Shown piece after piece: positions 25,601-34,080 of a DNA stretch of 64,000 nt (positions are counted from its first letter, which is position 1; the number at the start of each line of letters is the position of its first letter). The DNA is from Streptomyces paradoxus (GTDB lineage Bacteria; Actinomycetota; Actinomycetes; Streptomycetales; Streptomycetaceae), in NCBI RefSeq assembly GCF_014202475.1, contig NZ_JACHGV010000018.1, positions 56,302-120,301 on the forward strand, written 5' to 3'. The notes beneath the pieces were generated by a model. It saw only the letters and a program-made list of their open reading frames with translations. It was not told where the DNA came from and searched no databases. Both the position numbers and the translations under genes were made by a program.

Positions 25601-27138
25601 CGCACGCCCTCGGCGAACTCGGGACGCCCCTGCTCCCCGCCCTCCCAGTCGATCAGCCCGCCCATGAGGATCTCGGCCAGATGGTCGGGGCCGGTCTCCG
25701 GCATGACCCGACTGCGCAGCTGCTCCACGAGGTCGAAGTCGAAGGGAACAGCGGCCAGTTGGGTGGCGAGCCGGCGGGCGGAGGGGGTGGCGAGGCTGAA
25801 GAAGCGCCGTACGGCGGCGCCTGCGGCACGAGGCAGGCGCGGGGCGCGCAGACCGGGGGCGGGGGCACCCTTGCTCAGGGCACCCGCCAGCACCACGGGC
25901 AGCGAACGCCGGACGCCGCGACCGCCGGTGACCAGGTCGGACCAGGCGGCGAGGGAGGCGGGTTTGAGGGAGAGCACAGGGACGGCGACGGAGCCGTCAC
26001 CCGCCTCGGGCAACGGCCGCATGGGGTCGGGTCCGCCGGGCGGGGCCCAGTGCCCGAGGCCGTCGTTGGGGGCTCCGAAACCCCCGGCCTCCAGGACGGC
26101 CGGGTACGGGTAGAGCGAGGACCGGTGACGCAGGTGCGGCGGCAGCAGGTGGACGAGCGCGGTGGGGCCGGCGTGGGCGAGGCGGCCGAGGAGTTCGTCG
26201 GCGGCGGTGGCGGCCCAGCCGTGGGCGAGTCCGTCGGTGACGACGAGGAAGATCCGGCTGCCCCGGCCGTCGAGCAGTTCGGCCGGGTCGGCGACGGCCC
26301 GGCCCGTGGGCCAGCGCAGCGTGGCGGAGCCGTTGCGCGGCACGGTCACCCGGATCGTGCGCACACTCCGGAAGGCGCCGCTGTGCTCGGCGGCACGGGC
26401 CAGGCGTGCGGCGCTCTCCTCCCAGATGCGCATCGTGGGCGCGTCGTCGAACAGCAGCACCAGGTCGAAGGCGGAGACCCGGGCGGGTCGCAGGAACGGC
26501 ATCCACAGCCCGTCGGCGAGGCCCTGTTCCGCTGTGGTCTCCTCGTCCAGTTCCAGGCTGCTGCGGGACGGGATGCGGCGGGCCAGGTGATGCAGGGCGC
26601 GGGCGAGCAGCGCCGTGACGCGGCCGGGGCCGGACGGGTCGGGTTCGGCCCGGGGCAGCAGCGGCGGCCCGAGGTGCAGGGTGAAGCGGCCTTCGGGGTG
26701 CGGTAAGAAACGGCCGTCGGGCCGGGAGACGGACCGGCCGGCCGGAGGGAGCGAGGCGGGGGTCCGCCCGGTCGGCTGGGGCTCGGCGGGAGCGTCCTCC
26801 TCGTCGGCCGAGGGCAGGTCGGCGAGTGCGTCGTCGTCAGCCGCCGGCGGCGGGGACGGCCGTCCGGTCCCGGACTCCCGCGGGCGGACGGTCTCGCCGT
26901 CCAGGGCGGCGGCCGGCGCCTCCTGGGCCGTGCCGCCGGGTCCGCCGTACCGGCTCCAGTGCGCCGCCAGCCACACGGCGTCGGCGAACTCCTGCCAGCG
27001 CGGCACGAAAGGGTCGGGAGCGGCGGGGACCCGGTCCCCGCGCTCGCCCGCGGGCGGCTCGGGGTACACCGAAGGAGGCGGCGACGATCCCGATGCAGGA
27101 TCCCCGTCGCCGGGTCCGGATGCGCGCTCCCGGGTCAT
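22636..27138 (-). CDS. vWA-like/NB-ARC/TPR hub protein (FxsT-like)
   Basis: 1500 residues. Residues 1-160 hold a Pro/Asp-rich disordered tail. Residues 170-580 form the domain related to SAV_2336 N-termini, with a vWA-like core: FDLVLLFDDAPTM (224-236) and IFLVVTDGLAHGW. A Pro/Ser/Thr linker (590-665) contains unusual AAT and AAA codons. A STAND-type NB-ARC NTPase follows: GLGGVGKSQLALEY (711-724), WLLVFDNAED (about 790) and KVIVTSRNRGW. From about 1010 to the end are Kinesin-light-chain-like TPRs, e.g. SLGEKHPLTLRIARDLAVC. The architecture matches the TPR proteins of FxSxx-COOH systems. It would sense a signal via its repeats, oligomerise with ATP and activate the effectors. The ATG overlaps the MoxR stop (TGATG). 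Confidence 0.88.
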   Translation of the reverse strand: MTRERASGPGDGDPASGSSPPPSVYPEPPAGERGDRVPAAPDPFVPRWQEFADAVWLAAHWSRYGGPGGTAQEAPAAALDGETVRPRESGTGRPSPPPAADDDALADLPSADEEDAPAEPQPTGRTPASLPPAGRSVSRPDGRFLPHPEGRFTLHLGPPLLPRAEPDPSGPGRVTALLARALHHLARRIPSRSSLELDEETTAEQGLADGLWMPFLRPARVSAFDLVLLFDDAPTMRIWEESAARLARAAEHSGAFRSVRTIRVTVPRNGSATLRWPTGRAVADPAELLDGRGSRIFLVVTDGLAHGWAATAADELLGRLAHAGPTALVHLLPPHLRHRSSLYPYPAVLEAGGFGAPNDGLGHWAPPGGPDPMRPLPEAGDGSVAVPVLSLKPASLAAWSDLVTGGRGVRRSLPVVLAGALSKGAPAPGLRAPRLPRAAGAAVRRFFSLATPSARRLATQLAAVPFDFDLVEQLRSRVMPETGPDHLAEILMGGLIDWEGGEQGRPEFAEGVREALLATTTRSQLARTVSVVGDLPAAGERGVALRAALHDPLRTRLPDPAEPGWARSELAVMRALSGPYSERAKRIEPNLSRYAPPAAGQGESTAPADPPPKVNKPGDTTPSSPAGSDPNSGISDLTGESAPSSRAGAHRQETPEAEPLMQRTTTATPALLVNVPMRNTSFVGRQALLRAVEEQLAAQDTAAVLPNALHGLGGVGKSQLALEYIYTHQRDYRIICWIPAERESLILAALSSLASQLGVAPVGQDSMGAAAANTAVPAVLEALRTGTPYDNWLLVFDNAEDIEAVRGYFPHNGPGKVIVTSRNRGWERVATSLPVNVFEREESVELLQKRAADLPREDADRLAEALGDLPLAVEQAGAWLGVTGMEVDEYLDLLAQRSPEILEIEQSPDYPVSVAAAWDISLERIRENNPGARQLLDICASMAPEPIPRSILRSSRGVNITPQIDPMLREPIKLNRAIRDLSQFSLIRVDPRAGTLQMHRLLQTVLLAKLSEEERERMRDAAHQLLSAANRGPYGSSQEWRDYQALLPHVLASQAVTSTDPYVRDLVYDTMWFLYYWGDHEGAAAFGRQAWSAWLAASGEEDIYVIRMTKGFAFLLRQIGQIAESIPLTEKALEVSRRVQVEPEELIDSLCEMSDARRYQGRFQEARDLGKEATELARSLFGPEDPATLRGSHSWGVDLRLCGEFREALPLDEETARQRDMLLGDASFFTLNTLHCVAIDMREAGRYPQAREWQEDVYRRAFTSLGEKHPLTLRIARDLAVCRRRDGDLAEGAKLAEETLRNFKSRYGDEHLDSLTTATNVCVDRRLAGDLEGSQRLAESTVTRLVRRLGQNHAHTLVTRANLAATERALGSLDTAQELEDDVVHRLRDTVGARHVITLTVGIGQANTAYARLDFERAHTIDSANLPLLTEVAGGDHPLTLSCLSNLALDLRGLGRGDEADVLQRKAVEGFAGVLRTDHPWLQAARQRRRIECDIAPMPM

Positions 27139-28229
27139 CAGCGGCCCTTCGCGAGGTCGCGGAGCAGCAGTTCGACGAGCTTACGCCCGTCACCGTCAGC
27201 CTGAAAACCACCCGCAGTAGTCATCTGGACAGCGTTCAGCAACTGGTCGAGCGAGTGGACCCCACCCGCCTGGACCCGCTGAACGAACAGGTCGACGAGG
27301 TCTTCAGTGCCCTGCGGCCGGAGCCCGAGGTGGCCCTCCACCATGGCCAGGAGTTGCTCCCGGGTGGGGGTGTGCATCTCCATCGGCAGGCAGCGGCGAC
27401 GGAAGGCGGCGGGGAATTCCCGCTCCCCGTTGCTGGTGATCACCACGACCGGGAACTCCCGGCATTCGACCCGTCCGCCCCGCACCACGGCCCGGCTGCC
27501 CGGGTCGCTGGTGTGCACGCTCGCCGCGTCGGCGGCGTCGCGCACCAGCTCCGGAACCTCATAACTTCCATTCTCCAGAACGTGCAGCAGGTCGTTCGGC
27601 AGATCGATGTCGCTTTTGTCGAGTTCGTCGACGAGAAGCACCCGGGGCCGGCCATAGGGCAGCAGGGCGGTGCCCAGGGGCCCCAGTGTAATGAACTCGC
27701 CTATAACCGGCGCAAGTTGACGATCTTTTGACGTGATCGCCGAGTTGACGGTCTGTTCGGTGTCTTCGAACACCGGCTCCGCCCGCGCCGTCTCGCGCAG
27801 TCCGGCCTGCCAGGCGGCGATGGCCTGGGCGCGGCCCATGGCGTCGTGGACGTACAAGCCGTCCCGCAGACTGGTCCGGCTCACGACGTTCCACTCCAGC
27901 ACCCGGCCGAGCCCCAGCTCACGTGAGATCAGGTAGGCGAGTGTGGACTTGCCGACGCCCGGCGGGCCGGTGATCAGCAGCGGGCGGCGCAGCAGCAAGG
28001 CGGCGTTGACCGTCTCTATCTGCTCCTCGTCGAGTTGCGGGGTGAGGCCGCCGGGGCCCAGGCGGCGCAGCGCGGCCTCGGCGTCGTCCGGGGGCGGGGG
28101 CTCGACCGGGCCGCCGCGGAACCTCCGCCAGGGCGGCGGATCGGGCAGCACGGGTGGAGCGCCCTGCGGGCGCCCGGTGGCGTGGAAGACACGCCAGTCG
28201 TCCGCGGTCGTCCGTTCCTGTGCGCTCAT
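27138..28229 (-). CDS. MoxR-type AAA+ ATPase
   Basis: 363 residues. Walker A is ITGPPGVGKSTLAYLI (88-95 core), Walker B is RVLLVDELDKSDIDL (DELD at 201-204), sensor 1 is VVVITSNGEREFP, and the arginine finger region is AAFRRRCLP. The N-terminal 60 residues are Pro-rich and variable. In vWA-MoxR-VMAP ternary systems such an ATPase remodels or activates the complex with the vWA protein. Here the vWA-like partner is fused into the next gene, which starts within this gene's stop codon. The VMAP gene ends 16 bases upstream. The middle part has lower GC and runs of less-used codons near 27560-27740. Confidence 0.9.
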   Translation of the reverse strand: MSAQERTTADDWRVFHATGRPQGAPPVLPDPPPWRRFRGGPVEPPPPDDAEAALRRLGPGGLTPQLDEEQIETVNAALLLRRPLLITGPPGVGKSTLAYLISRELGLGRVLEWNVVSRTSLRDGLYVHDAMGRAQAIAAWQAGLRETARAEPVFEDTEQTVNSAITSKDRQLAPVIGEFITLGPLGTALLPYGRPRVLLVDELDKSDIDLPNDLLHVLENGSYEVPELVRDAADAASVHTSDPGSRAVVRGGRVECREFPVVVITSNGEREFPAAFRRRCLPMEMHTPTREQLLAMVEGHLGLRPQGTEDLVDLFVQRVQAGGVHSLDQLLNAVQMTTAGGFQADGDGRKLVELLLRDLAKGR

Positions 28230-28245
28230 GCCGAAGCCTCCTAGC

Positions 28246-29763
28246 TCAGCTGGCGAGATCGCCGGGGTCGGTGGCCTGGAGGTCGACGACCCGTGTGGGG
28301 TCGTCCCACAGGAATCCGACGTTCCGGGCCAGGTACTGGACCGCGTCCTCCGCGCCGCTCTCGGCGTTCAGACGCATGCGGTGAATGACGGAAGGAAGCC
28401 GCACGGGCATCGTGACGGCCGCGAACACCGCGGTCACCACCTCGCGCCTCTCCTCGATGAACACACCTCTGCGGTCCCAGACGGCCAGCCCGATCCCCTC
28501 CGCGATCGCCGCTTTGAGCGCCTCCAGGGCGGGGGCCCCGGTCGGCGCGTCCAACAGCACTGCCGTCTTTGTGGATTCCCCGGCGAGCGCGATCTGCCAC
28601 GCGCGCTGCCGCCGGGCGTCCGCTTCGCGCCAGGCGTGCACCGTGATCCCGTGCCGCTTCAGCGCCGCCCAACGCCGCTGCCACTGCTGCCGGACCACGG
28701 CGTTGTCCGTACGCATGCGTTCCAGGCTGCGTAGATGGACCCCGTACCGCAGGCTGAGCGGAGTGGGCTCCCCGTCGCCGACCGCGAACGTCAACCCCGC
28801 CACATCGTGGTTCATCAGATCGTACGGAAGGAGGAACTCCACGTACGCAGGCGGCTCCTGGAGTCCGCTCGGCTCCGGTTCGCGGGGGACCAGCCAGAGT
28901 CGGGTGCCGCGCCGGAGCGCCTCGTCGACGGCCCGGCCGAGGTCGTCCAGGGCGGTCGTCTCGGGTTCGCCGGGGCGGGGGTCCCAGCGTCCCGGGGTCG
29001 CGTTGGTCCAGGTCCGCACGACCACGTCTGTGCTGCCGTCCCGGGCCGGTTCGACGGCGACGACGAGAGTGCGGGGGATGTCGGGCGACCACACCACCGC
29101 CGCGCGTCTGTCCCGGCGTCTCACCAACTCCGCGGTCAGGCCCGCGCGGCCGGTCCAGTCGTCGACCCAGCCGGTGAGCGCGAGGCGGTGCTCGACGGTC
29201 CCGGCGAGGCCGGCGGCGTGGTCGAGGAGCAGGACCACGGGCGGCAGGCCGTCGTCCTGCGCGTTCCATTCGAGGAGGTGAGCGAAGAGTTGCTCGGGGG
29301 TGAGGCCGTCGGGGAGGTCCAGGCCTGCGAGTTCCTCGGCCAGACCGTCCCGTAAGCGTGCCGAGGGCAGGTCTCCGCGGGAGAGCGCGACGCGTGCGCT
29401 CTTCTCGTCCTCCTTGGACAGCGGTCCGGCCAGAGCCGGGACAGGAGCGATCAGCCGGTCGAGTTCGTCTCCGGCGGGGGCTCCTTCGAGGATGCGGACC
29501 ACCCCGACCAGTACGTGCTCGCCGCCCGCCACGCTCAGCGCGGCGGTCACCAGACTCACCACGTCCTCACGGAGTCTGACGCCGCGGATGTCCACCGGCC
29601 GGTGGAGCTGGCCCCCCAGGAGACTGGCGAACTGCACCCGGCTCGGCGCGTCCTCCACACAGCCCAGCTCGCAGAGGACGTCCGTGAGCCGTAACAGCAG
29701 CTCGAAATCCGGCTGATGTCCGGAAGTATCGCCGAACTCGCCGGGCGCCGTACCTGTCCGCAC
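28246..29763 (-). CDS. VMAP-family protein with N-terminal effector-associated domain
   Basis: 505 residues. Residues 18-106 form an EAD2-like helical domain, containing LLLRLTDVLCELGCVED and LREDVVSLVTAALSVAGG, alignable with the C-terminus of the caspase-like protein. A middle segment (110-260) follows. The C-terminal VMAP-type domain (about 265-490) contains LLPYDLMNHDVAGLTF, LSLRYGVHLRSLERM and WQRRWAALKRHG. VMAP proteins are the central scaffold of vWA-MoxR-VMAP conflict systems. The GTG start has AGGGGGAAAG at proper distance. It is the first gene of the operon, so hub, ATPase and sensor are made before the effectors. Confidence 0.85.
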   Translation of the reverse strand: MRTGTAPGEFGDTSGHQPDFELLLRLTDVLCELGCVEDAPSRVQFASLLGGQLHRPVDIRGVRLREDVVSLVTAALSVAGGEHVLVGVVRILEGAPAGDELDRLIAPVPALAGPLSKEDEKSARVALSRGDLPSARLRDGLAEELAGLDLPDGLTPEQLFAHLLEWNAQDDGLPPVVLLLDHAAGLAGTVEHRLALTGWVDDWTGRAGLTAELVRRRDRRAAVVWSPDIPRTLVVAVEPARDGSTDVVVRTWTNATPGRWDPRPGEPETTALDDLGRAVDEALRRGTRLWLVPREPEPSGLQEPPAYVEFLLPYDLMNHDVAGLTFAVGDGEPTPLSLRYGVHLRSLERMRTDNAVVRQQWQRRWAALKRHGITVHAWREADARRQRAWQIALAGESTKTAVLLDAPTGAPALEALKAAIAEGIGLAVWDRRGVFIEERREVVTAVFAAVTMPVRLPSVIHRMRLNAESGAEDAVQYLARNVGFLWDDPTRVVDLQATDPGDLAS

Positions 29764-29920
29764 CGACTTTCCCCCTGAGTCGGTTCACCTGTCTGGGCAG
29801 ACCAGCGAAGTTAGCACGGCAACCAGCGGTTAACCAGGGACGAATGGGACCGGAAGGGCGACGTCCGGCCAGGAGCGTCCCAGGCGGGACAAGCCTGGCC
29901 GGAATCGCGTGGCCTCCGGC

Positions 29921-32464
29921 TCACAGCCGCGGGTCCACCGGCTCCGACTCCAGGGCCAGCACCCCGAACACCGCCTCGTGCACCCGCCACAGCGGCTCGC
30001 CCTCGGCCAGCCGGTCCAGGGCCTCCAGGCCCAGGGCGTACTCGCGGATCGCCAGGGACCGCTTGTGGTTGAGGAACCGCGAGCGCAGGCGGGCGAGGTT
30101 CTCCGGACGCGTGTACTCCGGGCCGTAGATGATCCGCAGGTACTCGCGGCCGCGGCACTTGATGCCGGGCTGCACCAGGCGGCCCTGGCCGTCGCGGACC
30201 ACCGCGCCGACCGGCTTGACGACCATGCCCTCGCCGCCGCGGCCGGTCATCTCCAGCCACCAGTCGACGCCGGCGCGCACCGACTCCGGGTCGGCGGTGT
30301 CGACGTAGAGCCGCCGGGTGGTCTGGAGCAGGCCGCTGCCGTCGTGCTCGACGAGCCGGTCGAGCAGGGCGAGCTGCTCGTCGTGCGGCAGCCCGGTGAG
30401 GCTGCGGCCCTGGACCGCGAGGATCTGGAACGGTGCCAGGCGCACGCCGTCCAGGCCGTCCGTGGTCCAGCAGTAGCGGCGGTACGCCTCGGTGAACGCG
30501 GCGGCGTCGGTGGCGCGTTCACCCGTGCGGGACAGCAGGCCCGTCACGTCGACGCCGCGTGCCGCCGCGCCCCGCAGGGCGGCCAGGGCCTGCGGGAGCG
30601 CCGCGCCGGAGGCGGCGCCCACGGCGGCGTACTGCGACCGCAGCAGCCCGGACGCCTTCAGCGACCAGGGCATCAGCTCGGCGTCCAGCAGCAGCCAGTC
30701 GGTCTCCAGCTCGTCCCAGAGGCCCGCCTCGCCGACCGCCGTGCGCACCCGGCCGAGGATCTCCTCGGTGAGGGCCTCGTCGTCGAGGAAGGGGCGGCCG
30801 GTGCGCGTGTAGAGCGACCCGGTGGGGCCTCCCCCAACGCCGAAGCGCCTGCGGGCCGCCTCCGCGTCGCGGCACACCAGGGCCACGGCCCGCGAGCCCA
30901 TGTGCTTCTCCTCGCACACGACCCGCGCGACACCGTCGTCCTTGTACTGGGCGAACGCCTCCTCGGGGTGCTCCAGGTAGCCCTCGACGTGACTGGTGGC
31001 CGTCGGGGCCATGGTCGGCGGGAGGTACGGCAGCAGCCGCGGGTCCACCGCGAAGCGGCTCATGACCTCCAGGGCCGCCGCCGCGTTCTCCTCGCGGATC
31101 GAGACACGGCCCTGGTGCCGGGTCTCCACGACCCTGCGGCCCCGCACGTCCGCCAGGTCCAGCGGGCGGCCGTCCTGACCGCCGGGCGCCTCGGAGCGCA
31201 GCGGCTTGGCCGGCTCGTACCAGACCTGCTCCGCCGGGACGTCGGCCAGCTCGCGCTCCGGCCAGCGCAGCGCGGTGAGCTTGCCGCCGAAGACCGCGCC
31301 GGTGTCCAGGCAGATGGTGTTGTTGAGCCAGGTCGCCTCCGGGACCGGGGTGTGTCCGTAGACCACGGCGGCCCGGCCCCGGTAGTCCTCCGCCCACGGG
31401 TAGCGCACCGGCAGGCCGAACTCGTCGGTCTCCCCGGTCGTGTCGCCGTACAGGGCGTGGCTGCGGACGCGGCCGGAGGTGCGGCCGTGGTACTTCTCGG
31501 GCAGACCGGCGTGGCAGACGACCAGCCGGCCGCCGTCGAGGACGTAGTGGCTGACGAGGCCGTCGAGGAACTCCCGTACCTCGGCGAGGAACTCCTCGCT
31601 CTCGCCCGCCATCTGCTCGATGGTCTCGGCGAGGCCGTGGGTGTGCTGGACCTTGCGTCCGCGCAGGTAACGGCCGTACTTGTTCTCGTGGTTGCCGGGC
31701 ACGCACAGGGCGTTGCCGGACTTCACCATCGCCATCACGCGGCGCAGCACGCCGGGGCTGTCCGGGCCGCGGTCGACCAGGTCGCCGACGAAGACGGCCG
31801 TACGGCCCTCCGGGTGGACCCCGTCGACGTAGCCCAGCTTGCCGAGCAGCGCCTCCAGTTCGGCGGCGCAGCCGTGGATGTCGCCGATGATGTCGAACGG
31901 GCCGGTGAGGTGGGTGAGGTCGTTGAAGCGCTTCTCGGTGACGATCGTGGCGTTCTCGACCTCGTCCACGCCGCGCAGGATGTGCACCTTGCGGAAGCCC
32001 TCGCGCTCCAGGTGCCGCAGGGAGCGTCGGAGCTCACGGGTGTGGCGGTGGATGACCCGGCGGGGCATGTCGGCGCGGTCGGTGCGGGCCGCGTTGCGCT
32101 CGGCGCACACCTCCTCGGGCACGTCGAGCACGATGGCGATCGGCAGCACGTCGTACTGCTTGGCCAGGTCGATCAGCTGGCGGCGGGCGTCGGACTGCAC
32201 GCTGGTCGCGTCCACCACGGTGCGGCGGCCGGCGGCCAGGCGCTTGCCGGCGATGTAATGCAGGACGTCGAAGGCGTCCTTGGTGGCGCTCTGGTCGTTC
32301 TCGTCGTCCGAGACCAGGCCGCGGCAGAAGTCGGACGAGATGACCTCGGTCGGCTTGAAGTGCCTGCGGGCGAAGGTGGACTTGCCGGAGCCGGTGGCCC
32401 CGACCAGCACCACCAGGGACAGGTCGGTCACGGGCAGCACGCGCCCCTGCTGTGTGTCGGTCAT
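29921..32464 (-). CDS. pnkp: polynucleotide kinase-phosphatase/ligase Pnkp
   Basis: 847 residues with three catalytic modules. The 5' kinase has GATGSGKST (22-30). The binuclear-metal 2',3' phosphatase has FDIIGDIHGC, FVGDLVDRGPDSP and VPGNHENK. The ligase-like adenylyltransferase has the lysine nucleophile in EEKHMGSRAV (near residue 520) and later GEGMVVKP. In bacterial RNA repair Pnkp heals and, with Hen1, seals RNA cut by ribotoxins such as anticodon nucleases. The ATG overlaps the hen1 TGA (ATGA), so the pair is coupled. It is the nearest upstream-strand neighbour of the VMAP operon, 157 bases away, in the same orientation. Confidence 0.95.
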   Translation of the reverse strand: MTDTQQGRVLPVTDLSLVVLVGATGSGKSTFARRHFKPTEVISSDFCRGLVSDDENDQSATKDAFDVLHYIAGKRLAAGRRTVVDATSVQSDARRQLIDLAKQYDVLPIAIVLDVPEEVCAERNAARTDRADMPRRVIHRHTRELRRSLRHLEREGFRKVHILRGVDEVENATIVTEKRFNDLTHLTGPFDIIGDIHGCAAELEALLGKLGYVDGVHPEGRTAVFVGDLVDRGPDSPGVLRRVMAMVKSGNALCVPGNHENKYGRYLRGRKVQHTHGLAETIEQMAGESEEFLAEVREFLDGLVSHYVLDGGRLVVCHAGLPEKYHGRTSGRVRSHALYGDTTGETDEFGLPVRYPWAEDYRGRAAVVYGHTPVPEATWLNNTICLDTGAVFGGKLTALRWPERELADVPAEQVWYEPAKPLRSEAPGGQDGRPLDLADVRGRRVVETRHQGRVSIREENAAAALEVMSRFAVDPRLLPYLPPTMAPTATSHVEGYLEHPEEAFAQYKDDGVARVVCEEKHMGSRAVALVCRDAEAARRRFGVGGGPTGSLYTRTGRPFLDDEALTEEILGRVRTAVGEAGLWDELETDWLLLDAELMPWSLKASGLLRSQYAAVGAASGAALPQALAALRGAAARGVDVTGLLSRTGERATDAAAFTEAYRRYCWTTDGLDGVRLAPFQILAVQGRSLTGLPHDEQLALLDRLVEHDGSGLLQTTRRLYVDTADPESVRAGVDWWLEMTGRGGEGMVVKPVGAVVRDGQGRLVQPGIKCRGREYLRIIYGPEYTRPENLARLRSRFLNHKRSLAIREYALGLEALDRLAEGEPLWRVHEAVFGVLALESEPVDPRL

Positions 32465-33924
32465 GCCGCCTTCGCCTCCTTCGGGCTGGTCTGGGTGAAC
32501 ACGGCCATCTGGGTGGGCGGTCCCACCTCGGGGTCGTCGGGGCCGACGGGCTCGAACGCGACGCCGTAGCCGTGCCGTTCGGCCACCGCCTCGGCCCAGG
32601 CGCGGAACTCCGCGCGGGTCCATTCGAAGCGGTGGTCGCCGTGCCGGACGTGGCCGGCCGGGAGGGACTCCCAGCGCACGTTGTACTCGACGTTGGGGGT
32701 GGTCACGAGGACCGTCCTCGGACGGGCGGAGCCGAACACGGCGTACTCCAGGGCGGGCAGCCGGGGCAGGTCGAGGTGCTCGATGACCTCGCTGAGCACG
32801 GCGGCGTCGTAGCCCTTGAGACGGACGTCGGTGTACGCGAGGGAGCCCTGGAAGAGCTGGACGCGGGAGGCCTGCCGCTCGCCCATGCGGTCCAGCTTGA
32901 GCCGCCGGGAGGCGATGGTGAGGGCGCGCATCGACACGTCGACGCCGACGATCTCGGTGAACGCCGGGTCCTTGAGGAGGGTCTGCACCAACTGGCCCTG
33001 TCCGCAGCCGAGGTCGAGGACCCGGGCGGCGCCGGACTGCCGGAGCGCCGTGACGATCGCCTCGCGGCGCTGCACGGCCAGCGGGGTCGGCTTCTCCTCG
33101 GCCTCGGTCTCCGCCTCGACCGCGTTGTCGATCTCCTCGACCTCGCTGTCGTCGGCCTCGGCGAGGCGCACCAGCTCCAGGCGCTCGGTGGCCTGCCGGG
33201 TCAGGGACCAGCGGCGCGACAGGTAGCGGCTGGTGATCAGCCGCTGCTCCGGGTGGCCGGGCAGCCAGCCCTCACCGACGCGCAGCAGTTTGTCGACCTC
33301 GTCGGGGGCGACCCAGTAGTGCTTGGCGTCGTCGAGGACGGGGAGCAGGACGTACAGGTGCCGCAGGGCCTCGGCGAGGGTGAGCGCGTCCGCTTCCAGG
33401 ACCAGGCTCACGTACCGCGAGTCGCCCCAGTCGGGGAACTCGGTGTCCAGCGGCACGGGCTCGGCGGTGACGGCCCAGCCGAGCGGCTCGAAGAGCTTCC
33501 GCACGAGGTCGGGGCCGCCCCGGGCGGGCAGCGCGGGCACCTCGACGCGCAGCGGCCTGGCCTGGCCGGGCAGTTCCGGCCGGGCGTTGCAGACGCCCTT
33601 CATGGCGCTGGAGAAGACGCTGCTCAGCGCCACCGCGAGCAGCGAGGAGGCCGCGTAGGGGCGGTCGTTGACGTACTGCGCGAGTGCCGCGTCGGGGGCG
33701 CCGCCGCGCCCCTTGCCCTTGCCGCGCCTGACCAGTGCCACGGCGTCCACTTCCAGCAGCAGCGCCGCCGTGCAGCGCCCGGATTCCGCCTCGGGGTAGA
33801 GGACGTGAGCCGTGCCGTAGGAGGTGGAGAACGCCTGCGCCTTGTCGGGATGCTTGTGCAGCAGGTAGCCGAGGTCGGTGGCGGGGCGCTCTGGGGTGCC
33901 GGTGGTCGTGATCGTCAGGAACAT
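32461..33924 (-). CDS. hen1: 3'-terminal RNA ribose 2'-O-methyltransferase Hen1
   Basis: 487 residues. The N-terminal half is the bacterial-specific Hen1-L domain that supports Pnkp ligation (MFLTITTTG, then AFSTSYGTAHVLYPEAE). The C-terminal methyltransferase has RVLDLGCGQGQLVQTLL for SAM binding, the metal-binding SEVIEHLDLPRL and HRFEWTR. It marks the 3' end at the cut before sealing so that the repaired junction resists recleavage. The ATG has GGAGAGG eight bases upstream; the longer frame reaches back into a terminator hairpin and is not coding. Pnkp follows with a four-base overlap. Confidence 0.95.
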   Translation of the reverse strand: MFLTITTTGTPERPATDLGYLLHKHPDKAQAFSTSYGTAHVLYPEAESGRCTAALLLEVDAVALVRRGKGKGRGGAPDAALAQYVNDRPYAASSLLAVALSSVFSSAMKGVCNARPELPGQARPLRVEVPALPARGGPDLVRKLFEPLGWAVTAEPVPLDTEFPDWGDSRYVSLVLEADALTLAEALRHLYVLLPVLDDAKHYWVAPDEVDKLLRVGEGWLPGHPEQRLITSRYLSRRWSLTRQATERLELVRLAEADDSEVEEIDNAVEAETEAEEKPTPLAVQRREAIVTALRQSGAARVLDLGCGQGQLVQTLLKDPAFTEIVGVDVSMRALTIASRRLKLDRMGERQASRVQLFQGSLAYTDVRLKGYDAAVLSEVIEHLDLPRLPALEYAVFGSARPRTVLVTTPNVEYNVRWESLPAGHVRHGDHRFEWTRAEFRAWAEAVAERHGYGVAFEPVGPDDPEVGPPTQMAVFTQTSPKEAKAA

Positions 33925-33972
33925 GCGGAGGGCCTCTCCGGCTGGGTGGATGTTTTCGCGCCGTACGTGCGC

Positions 33973-34002
33973 GAGCCCCCAGGATGGTGATCCTGGGGGC
34001 TC
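33973..34002 (-). terminator. perfect 13-bp hairpin after the LLM oxidoreductase gene
   Basis: GAGCCCCCAGGAT (33973-33985) pairs perfectly with ATCCTGGGGGCTC (33990-34002) around the loop GGTG. It lies between the stop of the oxidoreductase and hen1 and would end the upstream transcript without a U-tract, as is common in Streptomyces. Confidence 0.75.
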
Positions 34003-34080
34003 GGCAGGACGACGCCCACAGCTTCGCACACCTGTGCCCACCAGCGCCTTCGTTTATCGAGGGCGGCTCGGCGGGCCCGG

